Positions 1 through 8,689 of a stretch of 64,000 nt of DNA are shown piece after piece. Numbering within the stretch: the stretch's first letter is position 1; each line of letters opens with the position of its first letter. The stretch comes from Mycobacterium asiaticum DSM 44297. Lineage in GTDB: Bacteria > Actinomycetota > Actinomycetes > Mycobacteriales > Mycobacteriaceae. The notes below the pieces were generated by a model. It did no database searches and was not told the origin of the DNA. It saw only the letters and a list, made by a program, of their open reading frames with translations. Made by a program: the position numbers and the translations under genes. Where the stretch lies: assembly GCF_000613245.1 (NCBI RefSeq), contig NZ_HG964937.1, forward strand, positions 1,016,122 to 1,080,121, in the 5' to 3' direction.

Positions 1-168
1 TGGCCTGGGAGCTGTGGCGACGGCCGCGCATCGGCCCCGGTATAGCAGGGCAAGCGCGCTGAGGTGGGCGCTATCGAATCGAATGAGTGCCCCATGAAGT
101 CGGTTGAGCAGCCAGCCGATAACCGAACGAGCAAGTGGCGCAACGAGCGTCACGATATCGACAGGAGG

Positions 169-897
169 ATGATGTCAAACACACGACGCCTTTCGGGGCG
201 AAAGATCGCGGTGCTGGCAGCCGATGGCTTCGAAAAGGTTGAATTGGTGGTCCCGCTGCGCGCGCTGCAGTTGGCCGGCGCGAAAGCCGACATAGTGTCG
301 TTGCGCAAGGGCCGAATCCGCGGGGTGAACCTGCACATGCCCGCCAGCCGGGTGGGCGTGGACAAAGTAGTTTCCGATACGGATCCGGACGCTTACGACG
401 GACTCTTGCTTCCGGGAGGCTTCATCAACCCGGATCTACTGCGGCAGTCGGCGGCCGCGCGGGAATTCGTTCGCGCGTTCGACCGCAGCGGGAAGCCGAT
501 CGTCACGCTTTGCCACGGTCCGTGGGTGCTGGCTTCGGCGGGTCTGCTCGCCGGGCGGACCTTGACTTCGTGGCCTGGCATCCGCGACGACTTGGTAAAC
601 GCCGGCGCCACCTGGCTTGACCGTGAAGTCGTGCGGGACCGCAATCTAGTAACAAGCCGAGGGCCTCAGGACTTGAGGGCATTCCTACCGGCCATGCTCG
701 ACATCTTCACCGAGCCGACGAGTCAACCGCGGGCGGTCTCCGACCGCGATGGGTCTGATCCGCCGCTCGACACGCCGCTCGGCTGGGCGGTGGCGGCCTT
801 GCGCTGGTCGCCGAAGCCCTCGGCGGCGGCCTTGACCGGTGTGGCCGCTGCCGCGCTGGCGCCGCCGCTACGTGGCCGGATGTCGATCCGCAATTAG
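169..897 (+). CDS. DJ-1/PfpI family protein
   Basis: Member of the DJ-1/PfpI superfamily, which includes proteases, glyoxalase III-type enzymes and stress-protective proteins; the exact reaction here cannot be read. Counting from ATG 169, the domain opens with the strand IAVLAADGFEKVEL, whose Glu is the conserved acid, then the LLLPGG loop, then the nucleophile elbow TLCHGPW with Cys115. The domain is over by about residue 185. A further ~55 Ala/Pro-rich residues follow, longer than the usual 170-190-residue proteins. Start: an AGGAGG at 163-168 abuts ATG 169 and lies 3 nt from ATG 172; in-frame GTG 64 and ATG 94 have no better ribosome site, so the N-terminus is uncertain. It stands alone and converges on the PucR-type regulator gene. 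Confidence 0.8.
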   Translation: MMSNTRRLSGRKIAVLAADGFEKVELVVPLRALQLAGAKADIVSLRKGRIRGVNLHMPASRVGVDKVVSDTDPDAYDGLLLPGGFINPDLLRQSAAAREFVRAFDRSGKPIVTLCHGPWVLASAGLLAGRTLTSWPGIRDDLVNAGATWLDREVVRDRNLVTSRGPQDLRAFLPAMLDIFTEPTSQPRAVSDRDGSDPPLDTPLGWAVAALRWSPKPSAAALTGVAAAALAPPLRGRMSIRN

Positions 898-1002
898 GGA
901 CGGCCTAGGACCAGCGAGCTCAGATATTCGGGCGTCGGCTGGTCAGCACAACAGCCCATGGATCTTCGAGCTACAGCGGCCCCGGCTCGATAACCGCTGT
1001 GG

Positions 1003-2646
1003 CTATCGCGCGGACTCCTGATAGAGGAAGCGCCATGACCGGGTGGCGGCGTGCAGATTGAACCGGGTATTGACGTCGCGCAGGTCATAACCGGTCAGTT
1101 CGCTGATGCGCGCCAGCCGGTAGCGCAATGTGCTGCGGTGGATGTGCAGCGCTTTGGCCGACTCGTCGTAGTTGCCACCGGTTTCCAGGTGTCGGCTCAG
1201 GGTGCGGACGAGCTCCGACTTCTTGGCCGAATCGTAGTTCAGCAGCACACCCAGCCATTCCCGGACGAAATCTTCGACGGTGCCGCCCGTGTGTGCCGCG
1301 TCGATGAGGCGGTAGAACCCCAATTCGTCGTAAGCCGATGCGCCCTCGGGCGCCGCCGAGTGCAGCCGCACGTTCAGCGCACGTTGAGCCTCGGCGAACG
1401 ACTGAGGAAAATCCGATGGTGCTTCACACCGCGATCCAATGCCGATGGCGCAGGTAGCTGGGCCCAATAACTCGCTTAGCCTGCGGTGAAGCGCTTGTGG
1501 GTCGGGGCGGCCGGCGGTCAGCAGCACCACCAGTCGGCCGTTGCGTCCCTGCAAAATGTTCAGCCGCAGCGCTTCGGCGCAGCGTGCCGCGGCGGCCGTC
1601 ACGGCGCTGAAAGCCGCCGAGCTGTGCACGACGACCACCCAGTGCGGAGCCTGAAGGTCGTGGGCCAACGCCTCGGCCCTGGCGATGGTGCCGTAGGAGC
1701 CCGTGCCGGTAAGGAGGTCATCGACGAGTTCTTGGCGAACGCCTTGCTCAAATTCGACCAGGCTTCGCTGATGGGCCAATTCGTAGCCCAACAGCGTGCA
1801 TGCGAAGTGCAGGGCGAAGATGTCGTCTTCGGTTACTTGCTTGTGCGGGTCGACGATTGCCAACACGCCCAGACTTTCGCCGCGCGGCGAAAGGAGGACG
1901 GCGATGCGATCCTTCATTCGCATGGGCGCAGGACTAGCAGCCAGTACAGCGATTTGGCGTTGCCGAAGTCGCCGGTCTGGTTTCAGGTATGCCGCCGGGC
2001 GTCCGGGTCCGGACCAGCACCGGAGATTGCCGAACGGGTCCTCGAGAGCTATTGGTAGCTTGGTCAATTCGTGAAGCGCATCGGTGATCGCCTGCTCGCC
2101 GTCACCGCCTGACAGGGCTGCTTCGATGGTCTGGTGGACGTGCGATCGGCTCCGCAGCCGTTGTCGCGTGCCGAGGAGTTCGGTGGTCGCTTTTGCGAGT
2201 TCTTCGGTACACCGTTTGTTTCGGTGTTGGAGGGCAACACATCCCAGCGCAGCCCCCGTCTGATTCGCCAGCATCACCAATAGTTGAATGTGCCCGCTTG
2301 AGGGGACGTTGGCCGCACTGACGACGAGCGTGCCTTCGACGGCCCCTTGGTGCCGGAGGGGGAACGCCCATGCCCAAGCGCGCCCAGGAATCTCCACAGC
2401 GCCGTTACCACCGCAATCGGCAATCAGCTGATCGAGGTCCGCGCGCTCGTCCTGACCTCGGGGCGACCATTGCCAGGATTCGTCGATGCACCGGTACGTG
2501 GCTTCAGTCTTACAGGGCCCGAGGCGGGGCACGGTGGCGGCGGCCGCGCCGAGAACGGTTGCAACATCGCGCGACTCGAAGACGAGCTCGGACAGGGCCG
2601 CCAACTCCTCGCTCGTCGGAGTTGCGTCCGCCACCGCGGCAGTCAT
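1003..2646 (-). CDS. PucR/CdaR-type transcriptional regulator
   Basis: Cytoplasmic DNA-binding regulator. The C-terminal ~60 residues contain the PucR-type helix-turn-helix, with LHIHRSTLRYRLARI followed by a conserved R-N-L tail before the end. The N-terminal half (residues ~20-170) looks GAF-like, and the middle part (~290-420) resembles the degenerate GGDEF-like module of CdaR-type proteins. Such regulators usually control catabolic genes in response to a small metabolite; the ligand is unknown here. I chose ATG 2646 because the residues before it (an in-frame start exists at 2760) are low-complexity and unlike the family, and because overlapping inverted repeats of CGAAC lie just upstream. 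The neighbours do not identify the regulated pathway. Confidence 0.8.
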   Translation of the reverse strand: MTAAVADATPTSEELAALSELVFESRDVATVLGAAAATVPRLGPCKTEATYRCIDESWQWSPRGQDERADLDQLIADCGGNGAVEIPGRAWAWAFPLRHQGAVEGTLVVSAANVPSSGHIQLLVMLANQTGAALGCVALQHRNKRCTEELAKATTELLGTRQRLRSRSHVHQTIEAALSGGDGEQAITDALHELTKLPIALEDPFGNLRCWSGPGRPAAYLKPDRRLRQRQIAVLAASPAPMRMKDRIAVLLSPRGESLGVLAIVDPHKQVTEDDIFALHFACTLLGYELAHQRSLVEFEQGVRQELVDDLLTGTGSYGTIARAEALAHDLQAPHWVVVVHSSAAFSAVTAAAARCAEALRLNILQGRNGRLVVLLTAGRPDPQALHRRLSELLGPATCAIGIGSRCEAPSDFPQSFAEAQRALNVRLHSAAPEGASAYDELGFYRLIDAAHTGGTVEDFVREWLGVLLNYDSAKKSELVRTLSRHLETGGNYDESAKALHIHRSTLRYRLARISELTGYDLRDVNTRFNLHAATRSWRFLYQESAR

Positions 2647-2649
2647 GGC

Positions 2650-2673
2650 GTTCGTTTCGCACGAACAAGTTCG
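2650..2673 (-). promoter_or_regulatory. candidate operator: overlapping CGAAC/GTTCG inverted repeats
   Basis: Immediately upstream of the PucR-type gene start are three alternating half-sites: GTTCG (2650), CGAAC (2662) and GTTCG (2669). They form a GTTCGT-n5-ACGAAC palindrome and an overlapping CGAAC-AA-GTTCG palindrome. The position 4 nt from the start codon would suit autoregulation. This is inference from symmetry only. Confidence 0.35.
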
Positions 2674-2866
2674 ATTTCCGGCATTCAAACCCCTTAACGG
2701 CCCGCGATATCGCTGGTGACGAGTCGCAACCTCAGCCGTAGGGCCTACCCGCGTCATCAACCGCTAAACGAATGACCAGCACATTGGTGGATAGGGACCG
2801 TGGTGCTGAGAGGACCGATCAAGGATGGTTTTCCACTCGTCGGCGCACGCGGCGACGGGGTGAAAA

Positions 2867-3187
2867 TCACTCACTCACTTTCGTCCACGGCGTACAGCCA
2901 TGGGTGATGAAGTGTCCGACCTGGGCCGCCGAGACGTCCGCCGTGATCGTGTGTGCCGGACCCACGCTGTCGCCGGTGATCGGTTTCCAATCGCTGGTCC
3001 AGGTGCTGAACGTGCATTCCGGCGCACCGGGATCACGGGCGTCGGTACGCGCGGTGTAGATGCCGTGCGGAAGTTGCTCGGGCACGGTGTAGGTGCCGGG
3101 CCCGTAGGTCGCGTCGGCATGAGCCGGCGGGCAGGCGATGCCGCCGGCGATCAGCAGGCAAATGGCAATCGGCGCCGGGCTATGCAT
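2867..3187 (-). CDS. small secreted protein with signal peptide
   Basis: A 106-residue protein with a classic Sec signal peptide: residues ~4-17 are hydrophobic and a PPAHA-DA cleavage site falls near residue 25. The mature part (~80 residues) is rich in Gly, Pro and Thr, and has two cysteines (PECTF and HGCTP) that could form one disulphide outside the membrane. It contains a YGPGTYTVP segment that resembles repeats in small exported actinobacterial proteins, but I do not recognise a functional family. It stands between the PucR-type gene and the GMC oxidoreductase gene, 34 bp past the latter's stop, so it could be read from the same transcript. Function unknown. Confidence 0.65.
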   Translation of the reverse strand: MHSPAPIAICLLIAGGIACPPAHADATYGPGTYTVPEQLPHGIYTARTDARDPGAPECTFSTWTSDWKPITGDSVGPAHTITADVSAAQVGHFITHGCTPWTKVSE

Positions 3188-3221
3188 CAGCTAACGATAA
3201 GTTCGCCGAACCGCTTTCGCA

Positions 3222-4943
3222 TCAGGTCTGGTGTAGCGGCAGCGTCAGCGCGGCCGGGGCGTTGGCCGGCACTACCGGGTGCCGCGGCGCGACGTGTGGG
3301 ATGCGCTGATACGGCGCGCCGACCGGCGGCCTGGTGTCGGCGTCATCTTTGTTGGGCCAGAACGACATCGCCCGCTCGGCCTGGGCGGTGATGGTCAGCG
3401 ACGGGTTCACTCCGATGTTGGCCGAGATCGCCGAACCGTCGACGACGTGCAGCCCCGGGTGGCCGTACATCCGGTGATAAGCATCAATCACTCCCGTCTC
3501 GGGCGAGTCGCCGATGGTGCAGCCACCGAGGAAGTGCGCCGTCATGGGGATGTCGAAGATCTCACCGACGCTGCTGTAGGGCATGCCGCCGATGTCCTCG
3601 GCGAGCCGACGGACCGCCTCGTTGGCCTTCGGAATCCAGGTGGGGTTGGGCACGCCGTGGCCCTGCCGGGAGGACAGCTTGACGCCACCGAACCGCCTGC
3701 GCTTGGGGAACAGTGTCAGCGAGTTGTCCTCGGTCTGCATGACCAGCGCGATGACCGTCCGCTGTGACCAGCTGCGCAGGCCGGCGTACACCGAGGCGGC
3801 CTGCCCGGGGTGGCGCAGCACCTGGCCCAGCCAGCGCAGCCAGCGCGGTGCGCGACCACCGCCGTCGGTCATGACGGTGGTCAGCATCCCCATCGATTGC
3901 GCGCCTTTGCCGTAGCGGACCGGCTCGATGTGCGTCTTGTCGTCCGGGTGAATCGAGGACGTGATCGCCACGCCCTGGTGGAAGGCGGCGTCCTTGCCCT
4001 GCCGCAGCCGGACACTGGCGCCGCACAGCGCTTCGGAGTTGGTCCGGGTCAGGACCCCGAGTCGGTCAGAGATCTGGCCCAGGGTGCCGCTGGCCTTCAT
4101 CCGGTGCAACAGTTGCTGGGTTCCCCAGGTGCCCGCGGAAAAGATCACCTGCTCGGCGGTGATGGTGGCGGCCGTGCGCTTGGTCCGCCACGCTCCGCTG
4201 CGCATGGTCTCGACGGCGTAGCCGCCGTCGGCGCGCGGACGCACTGCGGTGACGGTGGTCAGATCGTGCACCCGCGCGCCGGCCCGCTCGGCCAGATAGA
4301 GGTAGTTCTTCATCAGGGTGTTCTTCGCGTTGTGCCGGCAGCCGGTCATGCATTCGCCGACTTCGATGCAGCCACGCCGGCGGGGTCCGGCCCCGCCGAA
4401 GAACGGATCGTCGGTCTCCACACCGGGATTGGGCACGTTGTCCGGGCCGAAATAGACCCCGACGGGCGTCATCCCGAACGTGTCACCGACGCCGAGGTCG
4501 TCGGCGACCTTGCGCAGCGCGTGATCCGAGGCCGTCATCGTCGGGTTGCGGACCACACCCAGCATCCGTTTGGCCTGGTCGTAGTAGGGCTGCAGCTCGT
4601 CCCGCCAGTCGGTGATGTGCGCCCATTGCCTATCGCGGTAGAACGCATCGGATTTTGGCTCATAGAGGGTGTTGGCGTAGTTCAACGAACCGCCGCCCAC
4701 ACCGGCGCCGGCCAGCACGATCACGTCGGGCAGCACATGGATGCGCTGAATGCCGGTGCAGCCGAGCTTGGGGGCCCACAGGAAGTTGCGCAGGTCCAGG
4801 CTGTTCTTGGGAAACTGCGAGTCCTCGAAACGGCGCCCGGCTTCCACCACCCCGACGCGGTAGCCCTTCTCGGTCAGCCGCAGCGCCGACACCGATCCGC
4901 CGAAGCCGGAACCGATCACCAGGACGTCGTAGTCCAGCGTCAT
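3222..4943 (-). CDS. GMC family oxidoreductase, ChoD-like
   Basis: FAD-dependent glucose-methanol-choline family oxidoreductase, most like the mycobacterial cholesterol oxidase-type ChoD. The N-terminal ADP-binding motif VLVIGSGFGGSVSALRL is followed by the conserved AGAGVGGGSLNYANTLY segment (FAD contact). A Cys-containing CMTGCRHNAKNT motif lies near residue 200. The C-terminal part holds HFLGGCTIG and VDGSAISANIGVNPSLTI, typical of GMC sterol/alcohol oxidases. No signal peptide is visible. ATG 4943 is chosen because CAGGAGG lies 5 nt upstream; the frame opens further upstream without such a site. The substrate is not certain: related proteins act on sterols or other hydrophobic alcohols. 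The stop is 34 bp before the start of the secreted-protein gene. Confidence 0.85.
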   Translation of the reverse strand: MTLDYDVLVIGSGFGGSVSALRLTEKGYRVGVVEAGRRFEDSQFPKNSLDLRNFLWAPKLGCTGIQRIHVLPDVIVLAGAGVGGGSLNYANTLYEPKSDAFYRDRQWAHITDWRDELQPYYDQAKRMLGVVRNPTMTASDHALRKVADDLGVGDTFGMTPVGVYFGPDNVPNPGVETDDPFFGGAGPRRRGCIEVGECMTGCRHNAKNTLMKNYLYLAERAGARVHDLTTVTAVRPRADGGYAVETMRSGAWRTKRTAATITAEQVIFSAGTWGTQQLLHRMKASGTLGQISDRLGVLTRTNSEALCGASVRLRQGKDAAFHQGVAITSSIHPDDKTHIEPVRYGKGAQSMGMLTTVMTDGGGRAPRWLRWLGQVLRHPGQAASVYAGLRSWSQRTVIALVMQTEDNSLTLFPKRRRFGGVKLSSRQGHGVPNPTWIPKANEAVRRLAEDIGGMPYSSVGEIFDIPMTAHFLGGCTIGDSPETGVIDAYHRMYGHPGLHVVDGSAISANIGVNPSLTITAQAERAMSFWPNKDDADTRPPVGAPYQRIPHVAPRHPVVPANAPAALTLPLHQT

Positions 4944-5057
4944 CTCATCCTCCTGTCGCTGCCTAAGCGAATCCCCGGGATGGTCTGTGGCAAACATTCG
5001 GTGTCGGCCGGCGGGGGAATCCGTCCCGCTCGACCGGTGCGGCAACCGCGCGTTTCT

Positions 5058-8000
5058 TCAGCCGTGCCGCGCGGCTTCTTGCGCCAGCTGCACCCGCGAG
5101 GTCAGGCCGAGCTTGGTGTAGATGTGCGTCAGGTGGGCCTGCACGGTCCGGGGCGAGATGAAAAGTCTGGTGGCGACATCGCGATTGGGCAGGCCCTCAC
5201 TGACCAGCTTGACGACGTCGAGTTCGGCGCGCGTCAGCGAGGACCAGCCGCTGCTGGCGCGGGTGCGTTCCCCGCGCCGACGCAGCGCGTAGGCGATGGC
5301 CTCCTCGTTCGACAGCGCCGCGCCCTCCGCCCAAGCGGCATCGAAATCTGTGTCGCCCAACGCATCCCGTGCGGCGGCGACGCGGGACTTTATGCCGGGA
5401 TCGAGGACCTGGTACCGCACCAGCCTCATTCGTTGGCGGGCCGCGTCAGCCGCGCCGAACAGCCGCGCGGCCAGTGTGTGGTTCTCCTCGCCGGTCGCCA
5501 CCGTTGCCAGGCAGTCGAGGGCGAACGGAATGAGTAGGTCGGCCTTGAGATGCGCGGCCAAGTCGAGTGCCCGGTAGGCGTCGCGTTCGGCGGCGTCGGA
5601 TTCGCCCTGCGCGATCTCTACATATGCGCGTGATATCGAGGATGCGGCCTGACTCCACCCGGTCGTCGCGGCCACCACCTCGTCGGCCCACCGGCGGGCT
5701 GCGGCGAGATCGCCGTAGGCCAACGGCGCCAACGCCGCCCAGTTGTAAATTCCGGCCATCTGCGGATCCAGCGGGGTCAACTTCCGCGCCGCCGCGAAGG
5801 CTTCGGACGCCGCGTGCCCGTCACCCATAGCCAGCTGCACCACGGCCGAAGCCGCGTAGACGACTCCGCTGTAGGTATCGAACAGGTCGGTGACCCGGGC
5901 GAGCGCGACTTTCGCTGCCGCTTCGGCGGCCTCCGTCTGCCCTTGATATGCCAGGATCAGCGCTTGCAGCGACCGGGCGTGCATTGAATACATACCATCG
6001 CGCGCCGCAGTCGCCTCGTCGTCGACCGCGCGAACCACGGGTAACGCGCCGGCGAGGTCGCCCCGCAGTACCTGAGCCCAACCCAGGACGTAGCGGGACT
6101 GCCGAGACACGAACCGCTCGCCGATGGCGTCGGCGATGCGCAGCGCTTCCTGCGCGGCCCGCTGTCCCGCAACCGGTTCGCCGAACAGCAGTGCGGCGAC
6201 TGCCTCCAACGCGACTGTTTGCCCCAGCCACCAGGAGTCGCCGCACGCCCGAGCGATGTCCGCCGCTTCGGTGAAGTAGGCGACGGCCAGGTCCCTATCC
6301 CCGGCGGCGCGGCATGCACAACCGGTCAGCGCCCGCGCCACCAGGGCGGGCTCGCCGAGCTCACGCGCCGCGGCCAGGGTGCGCTCGGCATAGTCGAGAT
6401 CGACGGTCAAGCCCCGGAAGGACCCCAGCACGACGTTAGTGACCATCGCTCGGATCAGGCCGGGAGACGCCTCGTCGGGGGAATCGGCGTCGGCGAGTGC
6501 GGCGTCCAGCCACTTCACACCGTCCTGCATCAACCCCCTATTCAGCCAGAGCGGCAGTAACGACGACGCGAGCGACAACGCCTGTTCCGTGTCACCGTTC
6601 TCCCGGCTCCACGCGAAAGCCGCTCGCAGATTGTCGATTTCAGCCCCGGCGACATCGATGCGTTGTTGGCGCTCCTTGGCCGATGAAGTCTCGAGCCGGC
6701 CGGCGATCGCCGTGTAGTGGTCGCGATGGCGGCAGCGCACGTCGTCGCCTTCGCGGGACTCGCCCAGTTTCTCCAATGCGTACTGGCGGACCGTCTCCAA
6801 CAGCCGGTAGCGGGTGCCGTGCGGACTGTCGTCGGCGACAACGAGTGATTTGTCGACAAGCAGGGTCAGCTGATCGAGCACTTGGAAGCGCTCACCGCTG
6901 CTGACGGCTTGAGCCGCGTCGAGATCGAATCCGCCGAGAAACACCGCTAGCCGGCGGAACAAAACTCGCTCGGCTTCGCTCAGCAATTCGTGTGACCAGT
7001 CCACTGACGCGCGCAACGTCTGCTGGCGCCGCACTGCGGTCCGCGCGCCACCGGTGAGCAGCCGGAAGGTGTCGTGCAAACTGCGCAGGATCTCAGCCGG
7101 TGACAACGCGCGGATGCGCGCCGCGGCAAGTTCGATGGCCAGTGGCAGTCCGTCGAGACGGCGGCAGATGGCGATCAGCGTCTCGGCGTTGTCGTCACTG
7201 ACGCGGAATTCGGGTCTGATGCGGCGCGCACGGTCGGCGAAAAGCTCGACGGCCTCGTCGGGCAGGGACAGCGACGGCACCCGCCAGCTCAGCTCACCGC
7301 CGACGCCTATCGATTCGCGGCTGGTCGTCAGCAGCGTCAACGCGGGGCATCCGGCCAACAGGCCACCGAGCAGATCCGCGCTGGCGTCGAGCAGGTGTTC
7401 ACAGTTGTCCACCAGGACCAGCATCTGACGATCGCGGATGCACCGTCGCAGCATTTCAATGGTCACTTCGCCCGGTTGGTCAGGCACACCCAACGCCCGG
7501 GCGACCGTCAGCGGCACAGCGTCGGGATCGGTGATCGGCGCCAGGTCGACATACGAGATGCCGTCGGCGAACTCGGTGGCCAGCGATGCGGCAACCTGGA
7601 CCGCCAGCCGTGTCTTGCCGGCTCCGCCAGCGCCGGTCAGGGTTACGAGCCGGTTCTCGGCCAGTGCGTCCCGGATGCCGCGCATCTCGGATTCACGACC
7701 GACGAAGCTGGTCAGCTGAGTCGGAAGCCGTTGCGCAGCAACGGCGTTCATGGTTCGCAAAGGCGGAAAGTCGTTGTGCAGGTCGGGATGGGAGAGTTGC
7801 ACAACCCGCTCCGGGCGGGGCAGATCCCGTAGCGGATGGGTGCCTAGATCGGTCAACGTCACGTCTGCCGGAAGATGGTCGAGGACAAGGGGTTCGGTTG
7901 CGCCGGAGAGTACGGTTTGGCCGCCGTGAGCGAGATCGCGCAGGCGGGCGGTGCGGTTGATCGTCGGTCCGATGTAGTTGCCTTCGTCACGCAGATGAAT

Positions 8001-8333
8001 GTCGCCGGTGTGCACTCCGATGCGGAGCTTGATCGGCGCCAGTGGAGCCCGCTGCAAATCCAGCGCACAGGACACCGCGTCGGCGGCGCGGGTGAACGCG
8101 ATGACGAAACTGTCGCCCTCGCCCTGCTCGACCGGCCGAACCCCACGGTGGCTCGCGACCGTCGCGGCGAGCACCGCATCGAGTCGCGCGACGGCGTCCC
8201 GCATCGCCTCGGGCTGGGTCTCCCACAGCCGTGTCGACCCCTCGACGTCGGCCAGTAGCAGAGTCACGGTTCCGGTTGGTAATCCGGTCGGTAGCTCGCT
8301 CATCTCGGGGACGCTCCAGCTCGTTTCGCTCAT
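5058..8333 (-). CDS. adenylate cyclase-like / AAA ATPase / LuxR-type regulator
   Basis: A 1091-residue multidomain regulator of the architecture found in several mycobacterial paralogues (Rv0386 and Rv1358 type). Residues ~18-180 form a class III nucleotidyl cyclase domain: both metal aspartates are present (LLADVEGST and GEGDSF), as is a GPTINRTARL segment, but the lysine usual before the GD motif is not evident. An NB-ARC/AAA module follows, with Walker A GAGGAGKTRLA and Walker B MLVLVDNCEH. A long TPR-like helical region comes next. The protein ends in a LuxR helix-turn-helix (LTRAELDVVKLVSEGLPNRDVA). It probably senses a signal through the helical region and activates transcription; cyclase activity is uncertain. 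ATG 8333 starts just before the cyclase domain. Divergent from a small ORF and the epoxide hydrolase gene. Confidence 0.85.
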   Translation of the reverse strand: MSETSWSVPEMSELPTGLPTGTVTLLLADVEGSTRLWETQPEAMRDAVARLDAVLAATVASHRGVRPVEQGEGDSFVIAFTRAADAVSCALDLQRAPLAPIKLRIGVHTGDIHLRDEGNYIGPTINRTARLRDLAHGGQTVLSGATEPLVLDHLPADVTLTDLGTHPLRDLPRPERVVQLSHPDLHNDFPPLRTMNAVAAQRLPTQLTSFVGRESEMRGIRDALAENRLVTLTGAGGAGKTRLAVQVAASLATEFADGISYVDLAPITDPDAVPLTVARALGVPDQPGEVTIEMLRRCIRDRQMLVLVDNCEHLLDASADLLGGLLAGCPALTLLTTSRESIGVGGELSWRVPSLSLPDEAVELFADRARRIRPEFRVSDDNAETLIAICRRLDGLPLAIELAAARIRALSPAEILRSLHDTFRLLTGGARTAVRRQQTLRASVDWSHELLSEAERVLFRRLAVFLGGFDLDAAQAVSSGERFQVLDQLTLLVDKSLVVADDSPHGTRYRLLETVRQYALEKLGESREGDDVRCRHRDHYTAIAGRLETSSAKERQQRIDVAGAEIDNLRAAFAWSRENGDTEQALSLASSLLPLWLNRGLMQDGVKWLDAALADADSPDEASPGLIRAMVTNVVLGSFRGLTVDLDYAERTLAAARELGEPALVARALTGCACRAAGDRDLAVAYFTEAADIARACGDSWWLGQTVALEAVAALLFGEPVAGQRAAQEALRIADAIGERFVSRQSRYVLGWAQVLRGDLAGALPVVRAVDDEATAARDGMYSMHARSLQALILAYQGQTEAAEAAAKVALARVTDLFDTYSGVVYAASAVVQLAMGDGHAASEAFAAARKLTPLDPQMAGIYNWAALAPLAYGDLAAARRWADEVVAATTGWSQAASSISRAYVEIAQGESDAAERDAYRALDLAAHLKADLLIPFALDCLATVATGEENHTLAARLFGAADAARQRMRLVRYQVLDPGIKSRVAAARDALGDTDFDAAWAEGAALSNEEAIAYALRRRGERTRASSGWSSLTRAELDVVKLVSEGLPNRDVATRLFISPRTVQAHLTHIYTKLGLTSRVQLAQEAARHG

Positions 8334-8452
8334 GCTAGCCAGGATGCGGCTCGGTGTTGAGGCGTTGCATCGGCGAAAACGCCGATAGTTGCGGGCAGGT
8401 ATGCGTATGTGGACTCTTGGACGTGTCTGCCCGGTGTGGCAAGGTCGTGGGC

Positions 8453-8647
8453 GTGGGTGACCTACCTGGTTCGCAGAGCGAGGGCACGGCGCGGCAGACT
8501 TCCGGACCGCCAGTGCGTCCTCTCGCGTCTGACCAGCAGCCGGCGACAAAGGCGGACCTGTACGCCGCGGTGGACGCGATGCGCGCCGACATGCGCGAAC
8601 TGCTCGAGCAGATCAGCACGTTGATCAAGGACGCGACGCAGAAATAG
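8453..8647 (+). CDS. small hypothetical protein with helical C-terminus
   Basis: Short reading frame in the space between the large regulator and the epoxide hydrolase gene. From GTG 8453 it would encode 64 residues; GTG 8447 and a start at 8354 are alternatives. The first half is Gln/Ser/Pro-rich and probably disordered. The second half (ADLYAAVDAMRADMREL) has heptad-like spacing and could form a single amphipathic coiled coil. I recognise no family. It ends 42 bp before the epoxide hydrolase start in the same direction and may be co-transcribed with it. Coding is plausible because the helical half is well formed, but unproven. Confidence 0.45.
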   Translation: MGDLPGSQSEGTARQTSGPPVRPLASDQQPATKADLYAAVDAMRADMRELLEQISTLIKDATQK

Positions 8648-8689
8648 GGTGGTTGTCGCGCCCGCATAAGGGAGCGGCACTATAAGCAG

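Noticed and set aside
3810..5537. 575-codon open frame on the plus strand across the GMC oxidoreductase and LuxR-type genes
   Set aside because: It is antisense to two well-supported genes, has no family resemblance and the Arg/Gly/His-rich composition typical of shadow frames in high-GC DNA. The same holds for the long frames at 8462-9832, 16686-18380, 27786-28904, 28905-30662 and 24881-26398.
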